Below, piece by piece: positions 49,700 to 58,906 of a stretch of 64,000 nt of DNA. How positions within the stretch are numbered: position 1 is the stretch's first letter; each line of letters opens with the position of its first letter. Where the stretch lies: contig NZ_JASHJL010000019.1 of the NCBI RefSeq assembly GCF_030733205.1, positions 31,456 through 95,455 of the forward strand, written 5' to 3'. The stretch is from Mameliella sp. MMSF_3455. GTDB lineage: Bacteria; Pseudomonadota; Alphaproteobacteria; Rhodobacterales; Rhodobacteraceae. A program made the translations under genes and the position numbers. The notes under the pieces were generated by a model. The model searched no databases, was not told where the DNA came from, and was given only the letters and a program-made list of their open reading frames with translations.

Positions 49700-50953
49700 C
49701 TATCTGAGCGCGCGCCCCTTTAGGATGGCCCCGTCGCCGAACCGGGCGCGAATCGCATCCGTGGCGCGTTCGGCCTTGGCGCGGGTTTCGGCCTGCGGGT
49801 CCAGGAGATCGCCGGACAGGTCGGCCTGCGCCTCTGGCACGAGGTCGGAAATGCCTGCCCCTATCAGCCGGTAGGGCTGTCCGGGCGGCATCTGGTCGAA
49901 CAGCCCGCGCGCGGTGCGATAGATCCGGTCGGCGATTTGCGTGGCGCCGGGCAGGGCAGTGCGGCGCGTCACGATCCGGAAATCCGAGCGGCGCAGTTTC
50001 AGCGTCACCACCCGGCCCGCCACGCCCTTGGCCTTGGCCCGGTCAGAGACCTTTTCCGCCATCCGCCAGAGATGCCCGTCGAGGATATCCGCATCGGCGG
50101 TATCCTCGTTGAAGGTGGTCTCGTTCGAGATGGATTTCATCGGCGCGTTGCGCGTCACGCGGCGCTTGTCTTCGCCCCTCGCCAGGTGCCAGAGCCTCTC
50201 ACCCATCGATCCGAAGCGCGCCGTCAGATCGCGCTGTTCCCAGCGCAGCAGGTCCTCGAAGGTGCGGATTCCGGCCTTTTCCAGCGCGCCCTGCGTGGCC
50301 TGTCCGACGCCCCAGATCAGGCGGATCGGCTTGCGGCGCAGGAATTCCTGCGTCTCGCCCTTGCCGATCACCGCGAATCCGCGCGGCTTGTCGAGGTCGC
50401 TGGCGATCTTGGCCAGGAACTTGTTGTGGGACAGGCCGATGGAGCCGGTCACGCCCAGTTCGGATTTCATCCGGCCCACCAGCCGTGCCAGCATGACGGC
50501 GGGCGGGGCGCCGTGCAGGCGCGCGGTGCCGGTAAGGTCAAGAAACGCCTCGTCCAGAGACAGCGGTTCGATCGCCGGGGTCAGTTCCTCCATCATGGCG
50601 CGAATCTGTTTCGACACCTCGGCGTAGACGGACATGCGCGGCTTGACGACAACCGCATCGGGGCAGAGGTCCAGCGCCTTGAACATCGGCATCGCCGAGC
50701 GCACGCCCCGGATTCTGGCGACATAACAGGCGGTCGAGACGACACCGCGGCGCCCTCCGCCGATAATAACCGGTTTGTCGGCCAGTTCCGGGTTGTCGCG
50801 CTTTTCTACGCTTGCATAAAAGGCATCACAGTCCATGTGGGCAATGGAGAGATCCCATAGTTCGGAATGCGAGATCACCCGCGGCCGCCCGCAGGCCGGG
50901 CAGCGGGCGCCGGTTTCGAACTGGGTCAGGCAATCGCGGCACAGACTGGGCAT
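49700..50953 (-). CDS. dinB: DNA polymerase IV with an N-terminal zinc ribbon
   Basis: A 417-residue Y-family polymerase. The catalytic sites are AHMDCDAFYASVE and LSLDEAFLDLT, with thumb helix-hairpin-helix motifs (WGVGQATQGALEKAGI) and the little finger after about residue 265. Before the polymerase there is a 25-residue cysteine motif (Cys5, Cys8, Cys18, Cys21) that looks like a zinc ribbon and is absent from E. coli DinB. The ATG at 50953 keeps it; the frame continues upstream. No clear LexA box is visible in the 34-base gap to the divergent NUDIX gene. Confidence 0.93.
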   Translation of the reverse strand: MPSLCRDCLTQFETGARCPACGRPRVISHSELWDLSIAHMDCDAFYASVEKRDNPELADKPVIIGGGRRGVVSTACYVARIRGVRSAMPMFKALDLCPDAVVVKPRMSVYAEVSKQIRAMMEELTPAIEPLSLDEAFLDLTGTARLHGAPPAVMLARLVGRMKSELGVTGSIGLSHNKFLAKIASDLDKPRGFAVIGKGETQEFLRRKPIRLIWGVGQATQGALEKAGIRTFEDLLRWEQRDLTARFGSMGERLWHLARGEDKRRVTRNAPMKSISNETTFNEDTADADILDGHLWRMAEKVSDRAKAKGVAGRVVTLKLRRSDFRIVTRRTALPGATQIADRIYRTARGLFDQMPPGQPYRLIGAGISDLVPEAQADLSGDLLDPQAETRAKAERATDAIRARFGDGAILKGRALR

Positions 50954-50987
50954 GGCCGCAGTATAATGCGCGGCAGAAAGGGGCGCC

Positions 50988-51419
50988 ATGAGTGATCCGA
51001 GACAACAGTTCGCGGGCGCCAAGCTGATGCTCTTTGCAGGGGCGGAGCTGATCGTTTTGCGGCGTGATCGAAAGCCGTCAATTCCCTGGCCCGGCTACCT
51101 GGATTTTCCCGGCGGCGAACGCGACGGGGCGGAAACCCCCGAGGCCTGCGTCCTGCGCGAAACGCAGGAGGAACTGGGGCTGACGCTGGCGGAAACCGAT
51201 CTGCACAAGGCGCATCTGCGCGACGACGCGGGCAAGGTGAACTGGTTCTTCGCGGCGCATCTGCCCAAGGGGATCGTCGATGACGTGGTCTTTGGCGACG
51301 AGGGCGAGGAATGGCTGGTGATGCCGCCGGCGGATTTCATCGACTCCGACGAGGTGATTCCGCACTTCCGCGATATCCTGAGGGTCTACCTGGAAAAAAG
51401 GCCGGGACCCGCAAACTGA
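50988..51419 (+). CDS. NUDIX hydrolase
   Basis: A 143-residue protein with a complete NUDIX box starting GGERDGAETPEACV and ending LRETQEELGL. It hydrolyses a nucleoside diphosphate linked to another group; a house-cleaning (MutT-like) role is possible given its divergent pairing with dinB. AAAGGGG precedes the ATG. A TATAAT (50962-50967) in the short gap could serve as -10. Confidence 0.9.
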   Translation: MSDPRQQFAGAKLMLFAGAELIVLRRDRKPSIPWPGYLDFPGGERDGAETPEACVLRETQEELGLTLAETDLHKAHLRDDAGKVNWFFAAHLPKGIVDDVVFGDEGEEWLVMPPADFIDSDEVIPHFRDILRVYLEKRPGPAN

Positions 51420-51520
51420 CGCGGGCCCCGGCAGGACGCCGCCGCACCCGAGGGACAAGGGGCGCGGCGGTGCGGCTCATACAGGCGTGTAAAGAGCCGA
51501 ACCCGAGGGATGGGGGCAGA

Positions 51521-51766
51521 TCAGGCGGCGGTCGGCATCTCGACGGCCGGCAGGCGCAGTTGCAGCCGTTCGGGCGTGCCCAGCGACAGGCGCGCGCGCA
51601 TCCAGAGGCCGCGCGCGGCCTCTTCGAAATCGGTGGTGACGGGCGCCGCGTATTGGCTGGCGACTCGCAGAAGGCCTTGGGGGGTGACGACGGTGACCAG
51701 GGCTTCGAAGCATTGTTCGGCGGCGTTGTAACGCACCTGGTCGATGCGCGGGGTCCACGTGCTCAT
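51521..51766 (-). CDS. Hypothetical protein (81 aa)
   Basis: An 81-residue cytoplasmic protein beginning MSTWTPRIDQVRYNAAEQCF, with a short mixed alpha/beta pattern (FEALVTVVTPQGLLRVA, then a helix and RLQLRLPAVEM). AGGAG precedes the ATG by seven bases, which is good evidence of translation. No family is recognised. Confidence 0.7.
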   Translation of the reverse strand: MSTWTPRIDQVRYNAAEQCFEALVTVVTPQGLLRVASQYAAPVTTDFEEAARGLWMRARLSLGTPERLQLRLPAVEMPTAA

Positions 51767-52074
51767 TTCGGTCTCCTAACCTCATGACCTTTTGTCTGGC
51801 CCGGTTTTTTCCGGCCTTTGGAAAGAGGTAGGGAGAGGATCGCCGGGTTTCATCTGGCCGACAGGTCAGGAATACCCCCGGTACAGGGTATTTTTCGCGG
51901 ATTTTCGCCGGTTTGTCGGGGTTTGCGCGCCGGTTTGCCGGTGTCCGAAATGCGCGGGAACGCCTTTTCGGCCCATGCGTTGTAACATGGTGCGCGCGCT
52001 ACGCGTTCCCGGTACACGTCCCGCGTCAGCCTGTTGCCGTGTCTTGCCGGCGCTCCGCGATGCGGCGTGCAGTA
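51767..52074. other. Intergenic region between two minus-strand genes
   Basis: No supported gene in these 308 bases. The only structure I see is AATACCC (51871-51877)/GGGTATT (51886-51892), a 7-bp inverted repeat followed by TTT on the plus strand. It could be an operator for the 81-residue gene or a weak terminator without an obvious plus-strand gene. Confidence 0.4.
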
Positions 52075-52788
52075 TCAGTTCGTGCGTTGAGCCTGCGGTG
52101 ACGCCATTTCCGACAGGATCGCCTGAGCCGCGGCGCGGGGATCGGGCGCGCGATGGATCGGGCGGCCGACAACGATATGGTCGGCGCCGTCGTGGATGGC
52201 CTGCGCCGGAGTCGCGATGCGTTTCTGATCGCCGACATCCGCGCCTGCGGGCCGCACACCCGGCGTCACGATCAGACGGCCCTCGGACTGGGGCAGGGCG
52301 CGGACCAGTGCCGCCTCGTTCGGAGAGCAGATGATGCCGTCGGCCCCGGCCTCGAACGCGCGGCCGGCGCGGGTCTGCACCAGATCGGGGATCGACCCCT
52401 CGGCGATCATGGCGGCGTCCAGGTCACTGCGGTCGAGCGAGGTCAGGATCGTGACGGCCAGGATCTTCGTGTTCGACCCTGCCGCTCCCTCCTTGGCGGC
52501 GCGTACCACGTTCGGGTCGCCGTGAACGGTCAGGAAGTCCAGGTCGAACTGGGCCACGCCACGCACCGCGGCCTCGATCGTGGCGCCGATGTCGAACAGC
52601 TTGAGGTCGAGGAAGATGCGCTTGCCGTGCTCCCCCTTCAGCTCGTTGGCCAGTGCCATCCCGCCGCCGGTGAGCATCCCCAGCCCGATCTTGTAGAAAG
52701 AGACCGCATCGCCGAGGCGGTCGACAAGGTCGATCCCTTCGATCACGTTCGGGACATCGAGGGCGACGATCAGGCGGTCATCGGACAT
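52075..52788 (-). CDS. pyrF: Orotidine 5'-phosphate decarboxylase
   Basis: The 237-residue TIM-barrel enzyme has the OMPDC active-site motif DLKLFDIGATIE (near residue 65, with the K-D-x-D type catalytic residues) and the phosphate-binding end TPGVRPAGAD and DHIVVGRPI. It makes UMP from OMP. GGAG precedes the ATG at 52788; the frame extends 28 codons upstream without support. Confidence 0.94.
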   Translation of the reverse strand: MSDDRLIVALDVPNVIEGIDLVDRLGDAVSFYKIGLGMLTGGGMALANELKGEHGKRIFLDLKLFDIGATIEAAVRGVAQFDLDFLTVHGDPNVVRAAKEGAAGSNTKILAVTILTSLDRSDLDAAMIAEGSIPDLVQTRAGRAFEAGADGIICSPNEAALVRALPQSEGRLIVTPGVRPAGADVGDQKRIATPAQAIHDGADHIVVGRPIHRAPDPRAAAQAILSEMASPQAQRTN

Positions 52789-52881
52789 GGGGCGGGCTCC
52801 TGCTCTGGGGTTCGGGATCACATGAAAGCCCTTGCACACAAGGTCAAGATGGCGCGCGTTGCTTTTTTGCAACGTCGCTCA

Positions 52882-52910
52882 CTTGAACAGATCGTGAGCC
52901 GCGACCATCT
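52882..52910 (+). promoter_or_regulatory. Heat-shock (RpoH-type) promoter of clpB
   Basis: CTTGAA (52882-52887), a 15-base spacer and GACCATCT (52903-52910) resemble the sigma32 consensus CTTGAA/CCCCATNT. It lies 84 bases upstream of the clpB ATG. Confidence 0.6.
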
Positions 52911-52993
52911 TGGAAGCGAGGCCCCGAAACGCCCGTGTGCTGCATGGCCAGGCGCGACGCAATTCAAGGGGCGCTTGATGGAAGGAGACAGAT

Positions 52994-55609
52994 ATGAACT
53001 TGGAGAAGTTCACGGAACGTGCGCGCGGATTCATTCAGGCCGCGCAGACAGTTGCGATGCGGGAAAGCCACCAGAAGCTGGCCCCGGAACACCTGCTCAA
53101 GGCCCTGCTGGACGACGAAGAGGGGATGGCGTCGAACCTGATCGCCGCCTCCGGCGGTGAGCCCGCACGCGTGGTGCAGGTGCTGGACACCAAGCTGGCC
53201 AAGATCCCCAAGGTTTCGGGCGATGCTGGGCAGGTTTACCTGGATTCGGCCACCGGCAAGGTGCTGGACGAGGCCGAAAAACTGGCGAGCAAGGCCGGTG
53301 ACAGCTATGTGCCTGTCGAGCGGATGCTGACCGCGCTGGCGATGGTCCGCAGCCCCGCGAAAGAGGCGCTGGAGGCCGGCAAGGTCACGCCGCAAAAGCT
53401 GAACGAGGCGATCAACGACGTGCGCAAGGGGCGCACGGCGGATACCGCGAACGCCGAGGACAGCTATGAGGCATTGAAGAAATACACGCTGGACCTGACC
53501 GAGCGCGCCCGTGAAGGCAAGATTGACCCGATCATCGGCCGCGACGACGAGATCCGGCGCACGATGCAGGTGCTGTCCCGCCGGACCAAGAACAACCCGG
53601 TCCTGATCGGTGAACCGGGCGTCGGCAAGACCGCGATCGCCGAGGGCCTGGCCCTGCGGATCGTGAACGGTGACGTTCCGGAAAGCCTCAAGAACAAGCG
53701 CCTGCTGGCGCTGGACATGGGGGCGCTGATTGCCGGTGCGAAGTATCGCGGCGAGTTCGAGGAGCGGTTGAAGAGCATCCTGTCCGAAGTGACGTCGGCC
53801 GCGGGTGAAATCGTGCTGTTTATCGACGAAATGCACACGCTGGTCGGTGCGGGCAAGGCGGACGGGGCGATGGATGCCTCGAACCTGCTGAAACCGGCGC
53901 TGGCGCGGGGTGAACTGCACTGTGTCGGTGCCACCACGCTGGACGAGTACCGCAAGCACGTCGAGAAGGACGCGGCCCTTGCGCGGCGGTTCCAGCCGGT
54001 CATGGTCGAGGAACCGACGGTCGAGGACACGGTGTCGATCCTGCGCGGCATCAAGGAAAAGTACGAGTTGCACCACGGCGTGCGGATCTCGGACTCGGCG
54101 CTTGTGACCTCGGCGACGCTGTCGCATCGCTATATCACCGACCGTTTCCTGCCGGACAAGGCCATCGACCTGATGGACGAGGCCGCCAGCCGCCTGCGGA
54201 TGGAGGTGGATAGCAAACCCGAGGAGCTGGACGCTCTGGACCGGGACATCCTGCAAAAGCAGATCGAGGTCGAGGCGCTGCGGCTGGAAGACGACCAGGC
54301 TTCCAAGGACCGGCTGGCCAAGCTGGAAAAGGACCTGTCCGAACTGCAACAGCAGTCGGCCGAGATGACCTCGCGCTGGCAGGCGGAGCGTGACAAGCTG
54401 GCCTCGGCCCGCAACCTCAAGGAGGAGCTGGACCACCTGCGCGTGGAATTGGAGACCGCAAAGCGCGACGGCAACTTTGCCCGCGCCGGTGAGCTGCAGT
54501 ACGGGCGCATCCCCGAGATCGAGCGCAAGCTGAACGAGGCGGAAGGCGCCGAAGACGATGTCATGGTCGAGGAAGCGGTTTTGCCCGAACATATCGCCAG
54601 TGTTGTCGAACGCTGGACGGGTATCCCGACCTCAAAGATGCTGGAGGGTGACCGCGAAAAGCTGCTTCGGATGGAGGGCGAGCTGCACAAGCGGGTTGTC
54701 GGCCAGTCGCAGGCGGTTACGGCGGTGGCCAATGCCGTCCGTCGGGCGCGCGCGGGCCTGAACGACGAGAACCGGCCGCTGGGATCCTTCCTCTTCCTTG
54801 GCCCGACCGGCGTCGGCAAGACCGAGCTGACCAAGGCGGTGGCGGATTTCCTCTTTGACGACGACAGCGCGATGGTCCGCATCGACATGTCCGAGTTCAT
54901 GGAGAAACACGCGGTGGCCCGCCTGATCGGTGCGCCTCCGGGCTATGTCGGCTACGACGAGGGCGGTGTCCTGACCGAAGCCGTGCGGCGGCGGCCCTAC
55001 CAGGTGGTGCTGTTCGACGAGGTCGAAAAAGCGCATCCGGACGTGTTCAACGTGCTGCTTCAGGTGCTGGACGATGGCGTGCTGACCGATGGCCAAGGCC
55101 GGACCGTGGATTTCAAGCAGACGCTGATCGTGCTGACCTCGAACCTGGGCAGCCAGGCGCTGTCGCAGTTGCCCGAAGGCGCGGATTCCAGCCAGGCCCG
55201 GCGCGACGTGATGGACGCCGTGCGCGCCCATTTCCGGCCCGAGTTCCTGAACCGCCTGGATGAGACCATCATCTTTGACCGCCTCAAGCGCGAGGACATG
55301 TCGGGGATCGTGGACATCCAGCTGTCCCGCCTGCTGAAACGGCTGGCAGCGCGCAAGATCCGGCTGGAACTGGACGATGACGCGCGGACATGGCTGGCGG
55401 ACGAAGGCTATGATCCGGTGTTCGGTGCGCGCCCGCTCAAGCGGGTGATCCAGCGGGCGCTGCAGGATCCGCTGGCCGAGATGCTGCTGGCGGGCGACGT
55501 GGCGGACGGTGACGTGGTCGTCGTCTCTGCCGGGGCCGATGGTTTGATCATCGGCGACCGGGTGGGCGCCACGAACCGGCCCAAGCCGGACGATGCCGTC
55601 GTCCACTGA
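52994..55609 (+). CDS. clpB: ATP-dependent chaperone ClpB
   Basis: The 871-residue Hsp100 disaggregase has an N-terminal Clp repeat domain, a first AAA+ domain with Walker A GEPGVGKT, a coiled-coil middle domain at about 410-520 ([17 protein letters not shown] to [14 protein letters not shown]) and a second AAA+ domain with GPTGVGKT. The middle domain separates it from ClpA/ClpC. It rescues aggregated proteins with DnaK. GAAGGAG precedes the ATG. An RpoH-like promoter and a strong terminator bracket it as a single gene. Confidence 0.96.
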   Translation: MNLEKFTERARGFIQAAQTVAMRESHQKLAPEHLLKALLDDEEGMASNLIAASGGEPARVVQVLDTKLAKIPKVSGDAGQVYLDSATGKVLDEAEKLASKAGDSYVPVERMLTALAMVRSPAKEALEAGKVTPQKLNEAINDVRKGRTADTANAEDSYEALKKYTLDLTERAREGKIDPIIGRDDEIRRTMQVLSRRTKNNPVLIGEPGVGKTAIAEGLALRIVNGDVPESLKNKRLLALDMGALIAGAKYRGEFEERLKSILSEVTSAAGEIVLFIDEMHTLVGAGKADGAMDASNLLKPALARGELHCVGATTLDEYRKHVEKDAALARRFQPVMVEEPTVEDTVSILRGIKEKYELHHGVRISDSALVTSATLSHRYITDRFLPDKAIDLMDEAASRLRMEVDSKPEELDALDRDILQKQIEVEALRLEDDQASKDRLAKLEKDLSELQQQSAEMTSRWQAERDKLASARNLKEELDHLRVELETAKRDGNFARAGELQYGRIPEIERKLNEAEGAEDDVMVEEAVLPEHIASVVERWTGIPTSKMLEGDREKLLRMEGELHKRVVGQSQAVTAVANAVRRARAGLNDENRPLGSFLFLGPTGVGKTELTKAVADFLFDDDSAMVRIDMSEFMEKHAVARLIGAPPGYVGYDEGGVLTEAVRRRPYQVVLFDEVEKAHPDVFNVLLQVLDDGVLTDGQGRTVDFKQTLIVLTSNLGSQALSQLPEGADSSQARRDVMDAVRAHFRPEFLNRLDETIIFDRLKREDMSGIVDIQLSRLLKRLAARKIRLELDDDARTWLADEGYDPVFGARPLKRVIQRALQDPLAEMLLAGDVADGDVVVVSAGADGLIIGDRVGATNRPKPDDAVVH

Positions 55610-55631
55610 CCCTTTGCGGCACGGATGCGGA

Positions 55632-55656
55632 AAGGCGGGGGAGACCCCGCCTTTTT
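55632..55656 (+). terminator. Rho-independent terminator of clpB
   Basis: AAGGCGGGG (55632-55640), loop GAGA, CCCCGCCTT (55645-55653), with the T-run to 55656. It lies 23 bases after the clpB stop. Confidence 0.9.
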
Positions 55657-55759
55657 CGTGTCCGCGCGTGAACGGCCCGGCCATCGTTTCGTGGGGCTGG
55701 TGACACAGCCCGGTTCACCAGCCCTCGCGGCGCCTGGTACCGAAACCGGAAGGGCGCCG

Positions 55760-57250
55760 TCAGGACGTTTCCATGTTGAGCGGGTTGTCGATGAGCTTGC
55801 GCCACCCGTCGACGACCTTCTTGCGGTCGGGCAGGCTTTTTTCCAGTTCGGCCAGCACCTGTTCCTGGTAGGCCGCCATCGCTTTCATCACGTCCGCCTT
55901 GCTGCTTCCGGGCACCGGGATGTACTTGCCATCCTTGTCGTTGGTGTATTCGTACTTGATCCGGTTCAGGTGCTTGTCGGGGTCGATCGCCTCATCGGCG
56001 TAATACCCGATAAAGTAGTGATGGCGGAATACGACGTGATGCTCTGCGCCATAGACCACGCGGCTCTTCCGCTTTTCGCGGATCTTTTCCCAGACGGCAT
56101 CGGCGTGGTCCGCGTATTGCTTGGCATATTTCGCGACCGAGCCGGTCTTGGGGACGCCATAGCTCGACTTCAGCGGATTGAAATTCTCATCCCTGTTGGT
56201 GGGATCGACATTGGCGATCTCCTGCAGGATCGACAGGTGCATCCCCGCTCCAAGCAGGAAGACCGGGAAACAGGCCAATTGGTATTTTTCATCCATCAGC
56301 GTCCCCAGCATTCCGTCCGTCCCGATGAAGAAGGTGTTGGAGTAGTCGTGCAGATGGTAATCGAAGAGGTTCTTGCGGTCCTGCTGGACCCGAAGGTCCG
56401 ATTGCAGACGGGCCGGCGCGTAGACGTTGTTCAACTCGTTGCGCAGGGCAACGAAGGTGCCCGCGATTTCGTCGATGGTCTGCTGCTTCAGCTCTTGTTG
56501 CATCAGTTTTTGCATGCCCTCGAAATAGGCGTCGAGGGTCGATTTCTTGTCGTCCGGGAACAGCGCCCCGAGGATAGTGTCGATGATCGCGCCGGCAATC
56601 GCCCCTGCGATGACGCCGCCTGCCATCTGGGTCAGGTTGCCGCCGATCGCCTTGAGCGCGTCCTTGGCCATCTGGTCGGCCAGTTTCTTTGCCACGTCCA
56701 CGGCGATGCTGTGCGGCAGAGAGGCCGCGGCCAGAACCATCACGGGGGGCTCGATCAGGCCCAGTTGATCATCGACCGGCTCTGCCGCCGCCGCGCTGTC
56801 AAAGCGCAAGGCGCCGGTTTGCGCGTCCACGACGACGTTGCGAAAGATGTATAGCAGGCGGGCCATCGAGGTTTGCCGGTCGACGAACACCGTTCCCGGC
56901 GGAAACACCTCCCAGGGTTCGGACAGAAAGGCAAAGCGTTCGTGAACCAGGGTTTCGCCGGGGAGCATGGGCGACTCGGCATTCAACTCGTCTATGGCGC
57001 AGCGCACGCGCAGTTTCAGCATCGTGTCATCGGACTGCGACAGCACCGGATGCTCATAGCTGAGCGGAACGTCCGAAGCGTCGACATAGGCCCCTTCGGC
57101 ATCGATGACAGTTGGCCCAGGATCGCCCAGAGCATCGAACCCGGCCTTCAGTTTCTGGATGGTATAGGTTTCTCGGTCCACACCGTTTTCGACGGAGGCA
57201 ACCATCGTGCTGATGGACGCGCGCACGGTGGGTTCTGCAAACATGGGCAT
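55760..57250 (-). CDS. Cry delta-endotoxin domain I-like (Endotoxin_N) protein, lacking domains II/III
   Basis: A 496-residue protein without signal peptide. Residues about 184-400 align by eye with domain I of Cry toxins: a glycine-rich hydrophobic helix (207-231), IDTILGALFPDD, then DAYFEGMQKLMQQELKQ (compare Cry WDAFLVQIEQLINQRIEE), YQLACFPVFLLGAGMHLSIL (324-343; compare YVQAANLHLSVLRD) and AKYAKQYADHADAVWEKI (compare YTDYAVRWYNTGLERV). The first 170 residues are a separate, mostly beta, unknown domain. After 400 come a Tyr/His-rich loop and a last helix, with no receptor-binding domain. Three 60-base lines counted by hand (56161, 56281, 56341) gave about 50-57% GC, below the neighbouring genes. 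A pore-forming role is inference. Confidence 0.6.
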   Translation of the reverse strand: MPMFAEPTVRASISTMVASVENGVDRETYTIQKLKAGFDALGDPGPTVIDAEGAYVDASDVPLSYEHPVLSQSDDTMLKLRVRCAIDELNAESPMLPGETLVHERFAFLSEPWEVFPPGTVFVDRQTSMARLLYIFRNVVVDAQTGALRFDSAAAAEPVDDQLGLIEPPVMVLAAASLPHSIAVDVAKKLADQMAKDALKAIGGNLTQMAGGVIAGAIAGAIIDTILGALFPDDKKSTLDAYFEGMQKLMQQELKQQTIDEIAGTFVALRNELNNVYAPARLQSDLRVQQDRKNLFDYHLHDYSNTFFIGTDGMLGTLMDEKYQLACFPVFLLGAGMHLSILQEIANVDPTNRDENFNPLKSSYGVPKTGSVAKYAKQYADHADAVWEKIREKRKSRVVYGAEHHVVFRHHYFIGYYADEAIDPDKHLNRIKYEYTNDKDGKYIPVPGSSKADVMKAMAAYQEQVLAELEKSLPDRKKVVDGWRKLIDNPLNMETS

Positions 57251-57579
57251 AAGTGATCCTGGTCAATGGATTGGTCTGATCGGAAGGGTGGCAAACCGAA
57301 AGCCTGCCTCATTAGGGGAATTCGATCAAATCATTTCTACCCAGGGTGTATTTGACGCAAGTGTATCCGCGTATGTGGGCCGACCGAAAGACCGTGTCGC
57401 AACGCCCGCCAGAGTGATTTGGCGGGCGGACCTCTGCCGGGCAGCGATTGGAGTTGTGCCGCAGAGGGCGGTGCCCGGGGCATTCAAGCGTGGCTTTGGA
57501 AAAAGTGTCTGAAACGAAGCTGGCAAAAAAACAGGCCCGCGCGAGGGCGCGGGCCTGTCAGATCCGTGTCGAGCGGGCC
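57251..57579. other. Low-GC intergenic region upstream of the Cry-like gene
   Basis: About 330 bases without a supported gene. The line from 57301 is only about 45% GC by hand count. It contains a perfect inverted repeat CGCCCGCCA (57403-57411)/TGGCGGGCG (57420-57428) with an 8-base loop, and the fasciclin terminator at its end. The promoter of the Cry-like gene must lie here, but no convincing -35/-10 pair stands out. Confidence 0.5.
57525..57558 (-). terminator. Rho-independent terminator of the fasciclin gene
   Basis: On the minus strand ACAGGCCCGCGC and GCGCGGGCCTGT (57531-57542 and 57547-57558) form a 12-bp stem with a 4-base loop, followed by TTTTTTT. It lies 21 bases after the fasciclin stop. 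Confidence 0.92.
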
Positions 57580-58062
57580 TTACATGCCCGGCATGATCAC
57601 CTTGTCGATGACGTGGATCACGCCGTTCGAGGCCTCGATGTCGGCGGTCACGACGCTGGCATCGTTGACCATCACGCCATCGTCGAGGTCGATTGTGATT
57701 TCCGATCCTTCGACGGTTTTCGCCATCATGTCATCGCTGAGATCGGTCGACATGACCTTGCCCGCCACAACGTGGTAGGTGAGGATCGCGGTCAGCTGGT
57801 CCTTGTTTTCGGGCTTCAGCAGATCCTCGACCGTGCCTTCGGGCAGGGCGGCAAAGGCTGCGTCGGTCGGGGCGAACACAGTCAGGGGGCCGTCACCCTT
57901 GAGCGTGTCGACAAGGCCCGCCGCAGTGGCTGCCGCCAGCAGGGTTTCAAAGCTGCCTGCCTCTTTGGCGGTATCGACGATGTCCATCGAATGACCGCCG
58001 GCAAAGGCCGGAGCGGCAATGGCGAGAGCGGTCGTGGCGGCAAGGAACGTTCTACGGATCAT
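57580..58062 (-). CDS. Fasciclin (FAS1) domain exported protein
   Basis: A 160-residue protein with a signal peptide ([21 protein letters not shown]) and a single FAS1 domain. The domain shows the H1 motif [14 protein letters not shown], a YHVV segment and the H2-like [13 protein letters not shown] ending. Such proteins mediate adhesion or act as small surface or periplasmic proteins. GGAGG lies seven bases before the ATG. An inverted repeat CGATGTG/CACATCG lies just upstream. Confidence 0.9.
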   Translation of the reverse strand: MIRRTFLAATTALAIAAPAFAGGHSMDIVDTAKEAGSFETLLAAATAAGLVDTLKGDGPLTVFAPTDAAFAALPEGTVEDLLKPENKDQLTAILTYHVVAGKVMSTDLSDDMMAKTVEGSEITIDLDDGVMVNDASVVTADIEASNGVIHVIDKVIMPGM

Positions 58063-58089
58063 GGAAATCCTCCATTGGTTTCGCAGTTG

Positions 58090-58108
58090 CGATGTGTCCG
58101 TCACATCG
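58090..58108. promoter_or_regulatory. Inverted repeat upstream of the fasciclin gene
   Basis: CGATGTG (58090-58096) and CACATCG (58102-58108) with a 5-base spacer, 28 bases upstream of the fasciclin ATG: operator-like position. No other structure or gene is seen in the rest of the 283-base gap 58063-58345. Confidence 0.45.
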
Positions 58109-58345
58109 AAAAGGTCTACGGGAGGAATGGCGTACTGGATGAGGCGGAATTTCTGTGCGCGCGGCTTGACGACCGCGGGTCGGCGCCTAAGCCAGAGGCA
58201 CGGCGCGTTTCCAATTACATCTTTGTGAATTGGGGCGGCGTTTTTTCCGGTGTTCCGGCCGAAAATGCAGGAAACGGCGCCAGCGCGACGGGCCGTTTCC
58301 CTCTGCCTGTATCCTGATGGCTGTACGGGTCGGAACGGGGGGCGC

Positions 58346-58789
58346 TCAGTCCAGGCCGATGGCCGACCGGGCGATGCCGTCGAGCAGGGCCTCGACCTTT
58401 TTCATTTCCCCCTCGGGGAATTCGCGGAAACCGATTGTCGTGATGTCCGGGGTCTCCGGTCGGACGATGACGAAGATGTCGTAAGGGCAGAAGACCACGT
58501 TCATCGGGTCAGCCTCCATCACCTCGCGGCTGATCTTGGCCGAGCAAAAGCTGAAGATGTCCGCGTTGGTAAAGATGGTGACGTCCGATCCCACGTCCGC
58601 CTTGGTCCGCTCCAGCATGGCGCCGGTGTGACTGACCGCGTCGATCACCAGGCCTTCGTCGAGGATCGCGTTTTCCAGACCAAAGACGACATCGTCGAAA
58701 CTCTGGTCGGTGTCGTAGCTGATGATGCCCTGTGCCATCGCTCCGCTCGCCACGAGTGCGAGCGCGGCGGCGCTGATGAAGTGTCTCAT
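58346..58789 (-). CDS. DUF302 domain exported protein
   Basis: A 147-residue protein with a signal peptide ([19 protein letters not shown]) and a DUF302-type domain ([52 protein letters not shown]). Two cysteines (in FSFCS and VVFCP) are placed as in family members and could form a pair. The domain's function is unknown. GGGAG precedes the ATG. It is divergent from the FMN glutamate-synthase-like gene. Confidence 0.85.
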   Translation of the reverse strand: MRHFISAAALALVASGAMAQGIISYDTDQSFDDVVFGLENAILDEGLVIDAVSHTGAMLERTKADVGSDVTIFTNADIFSFCSAKISREVMEADPMNVVFCPYDIFVIVRPETPDITTIGFREFPEGEMKKVEALLDGIARSAIGLD

Positions 58790-58906
58790 GCTCTCTCCCT
58801 TTCACGAATTACGCAGACGGGCTGCCATTCGTCTGTGATGGTGGCAGAGTATCGATTGAAAAACAGCATGACCTTGAGACAGATCAACACATTCAGGGGG
58901 TAGAAT

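Noticed and set aside
50954..50987. SOS box in front of dinB
   Set aside because: No GTTC-N7-GTTC or GAAC-N7-GAAC pair is present in the short divergent gap.
52964..54592. A 542-codon minus-strand open frame across clpB
   Set aside because: Shadow frame produced by codon bias of clpB; no independent evidence.
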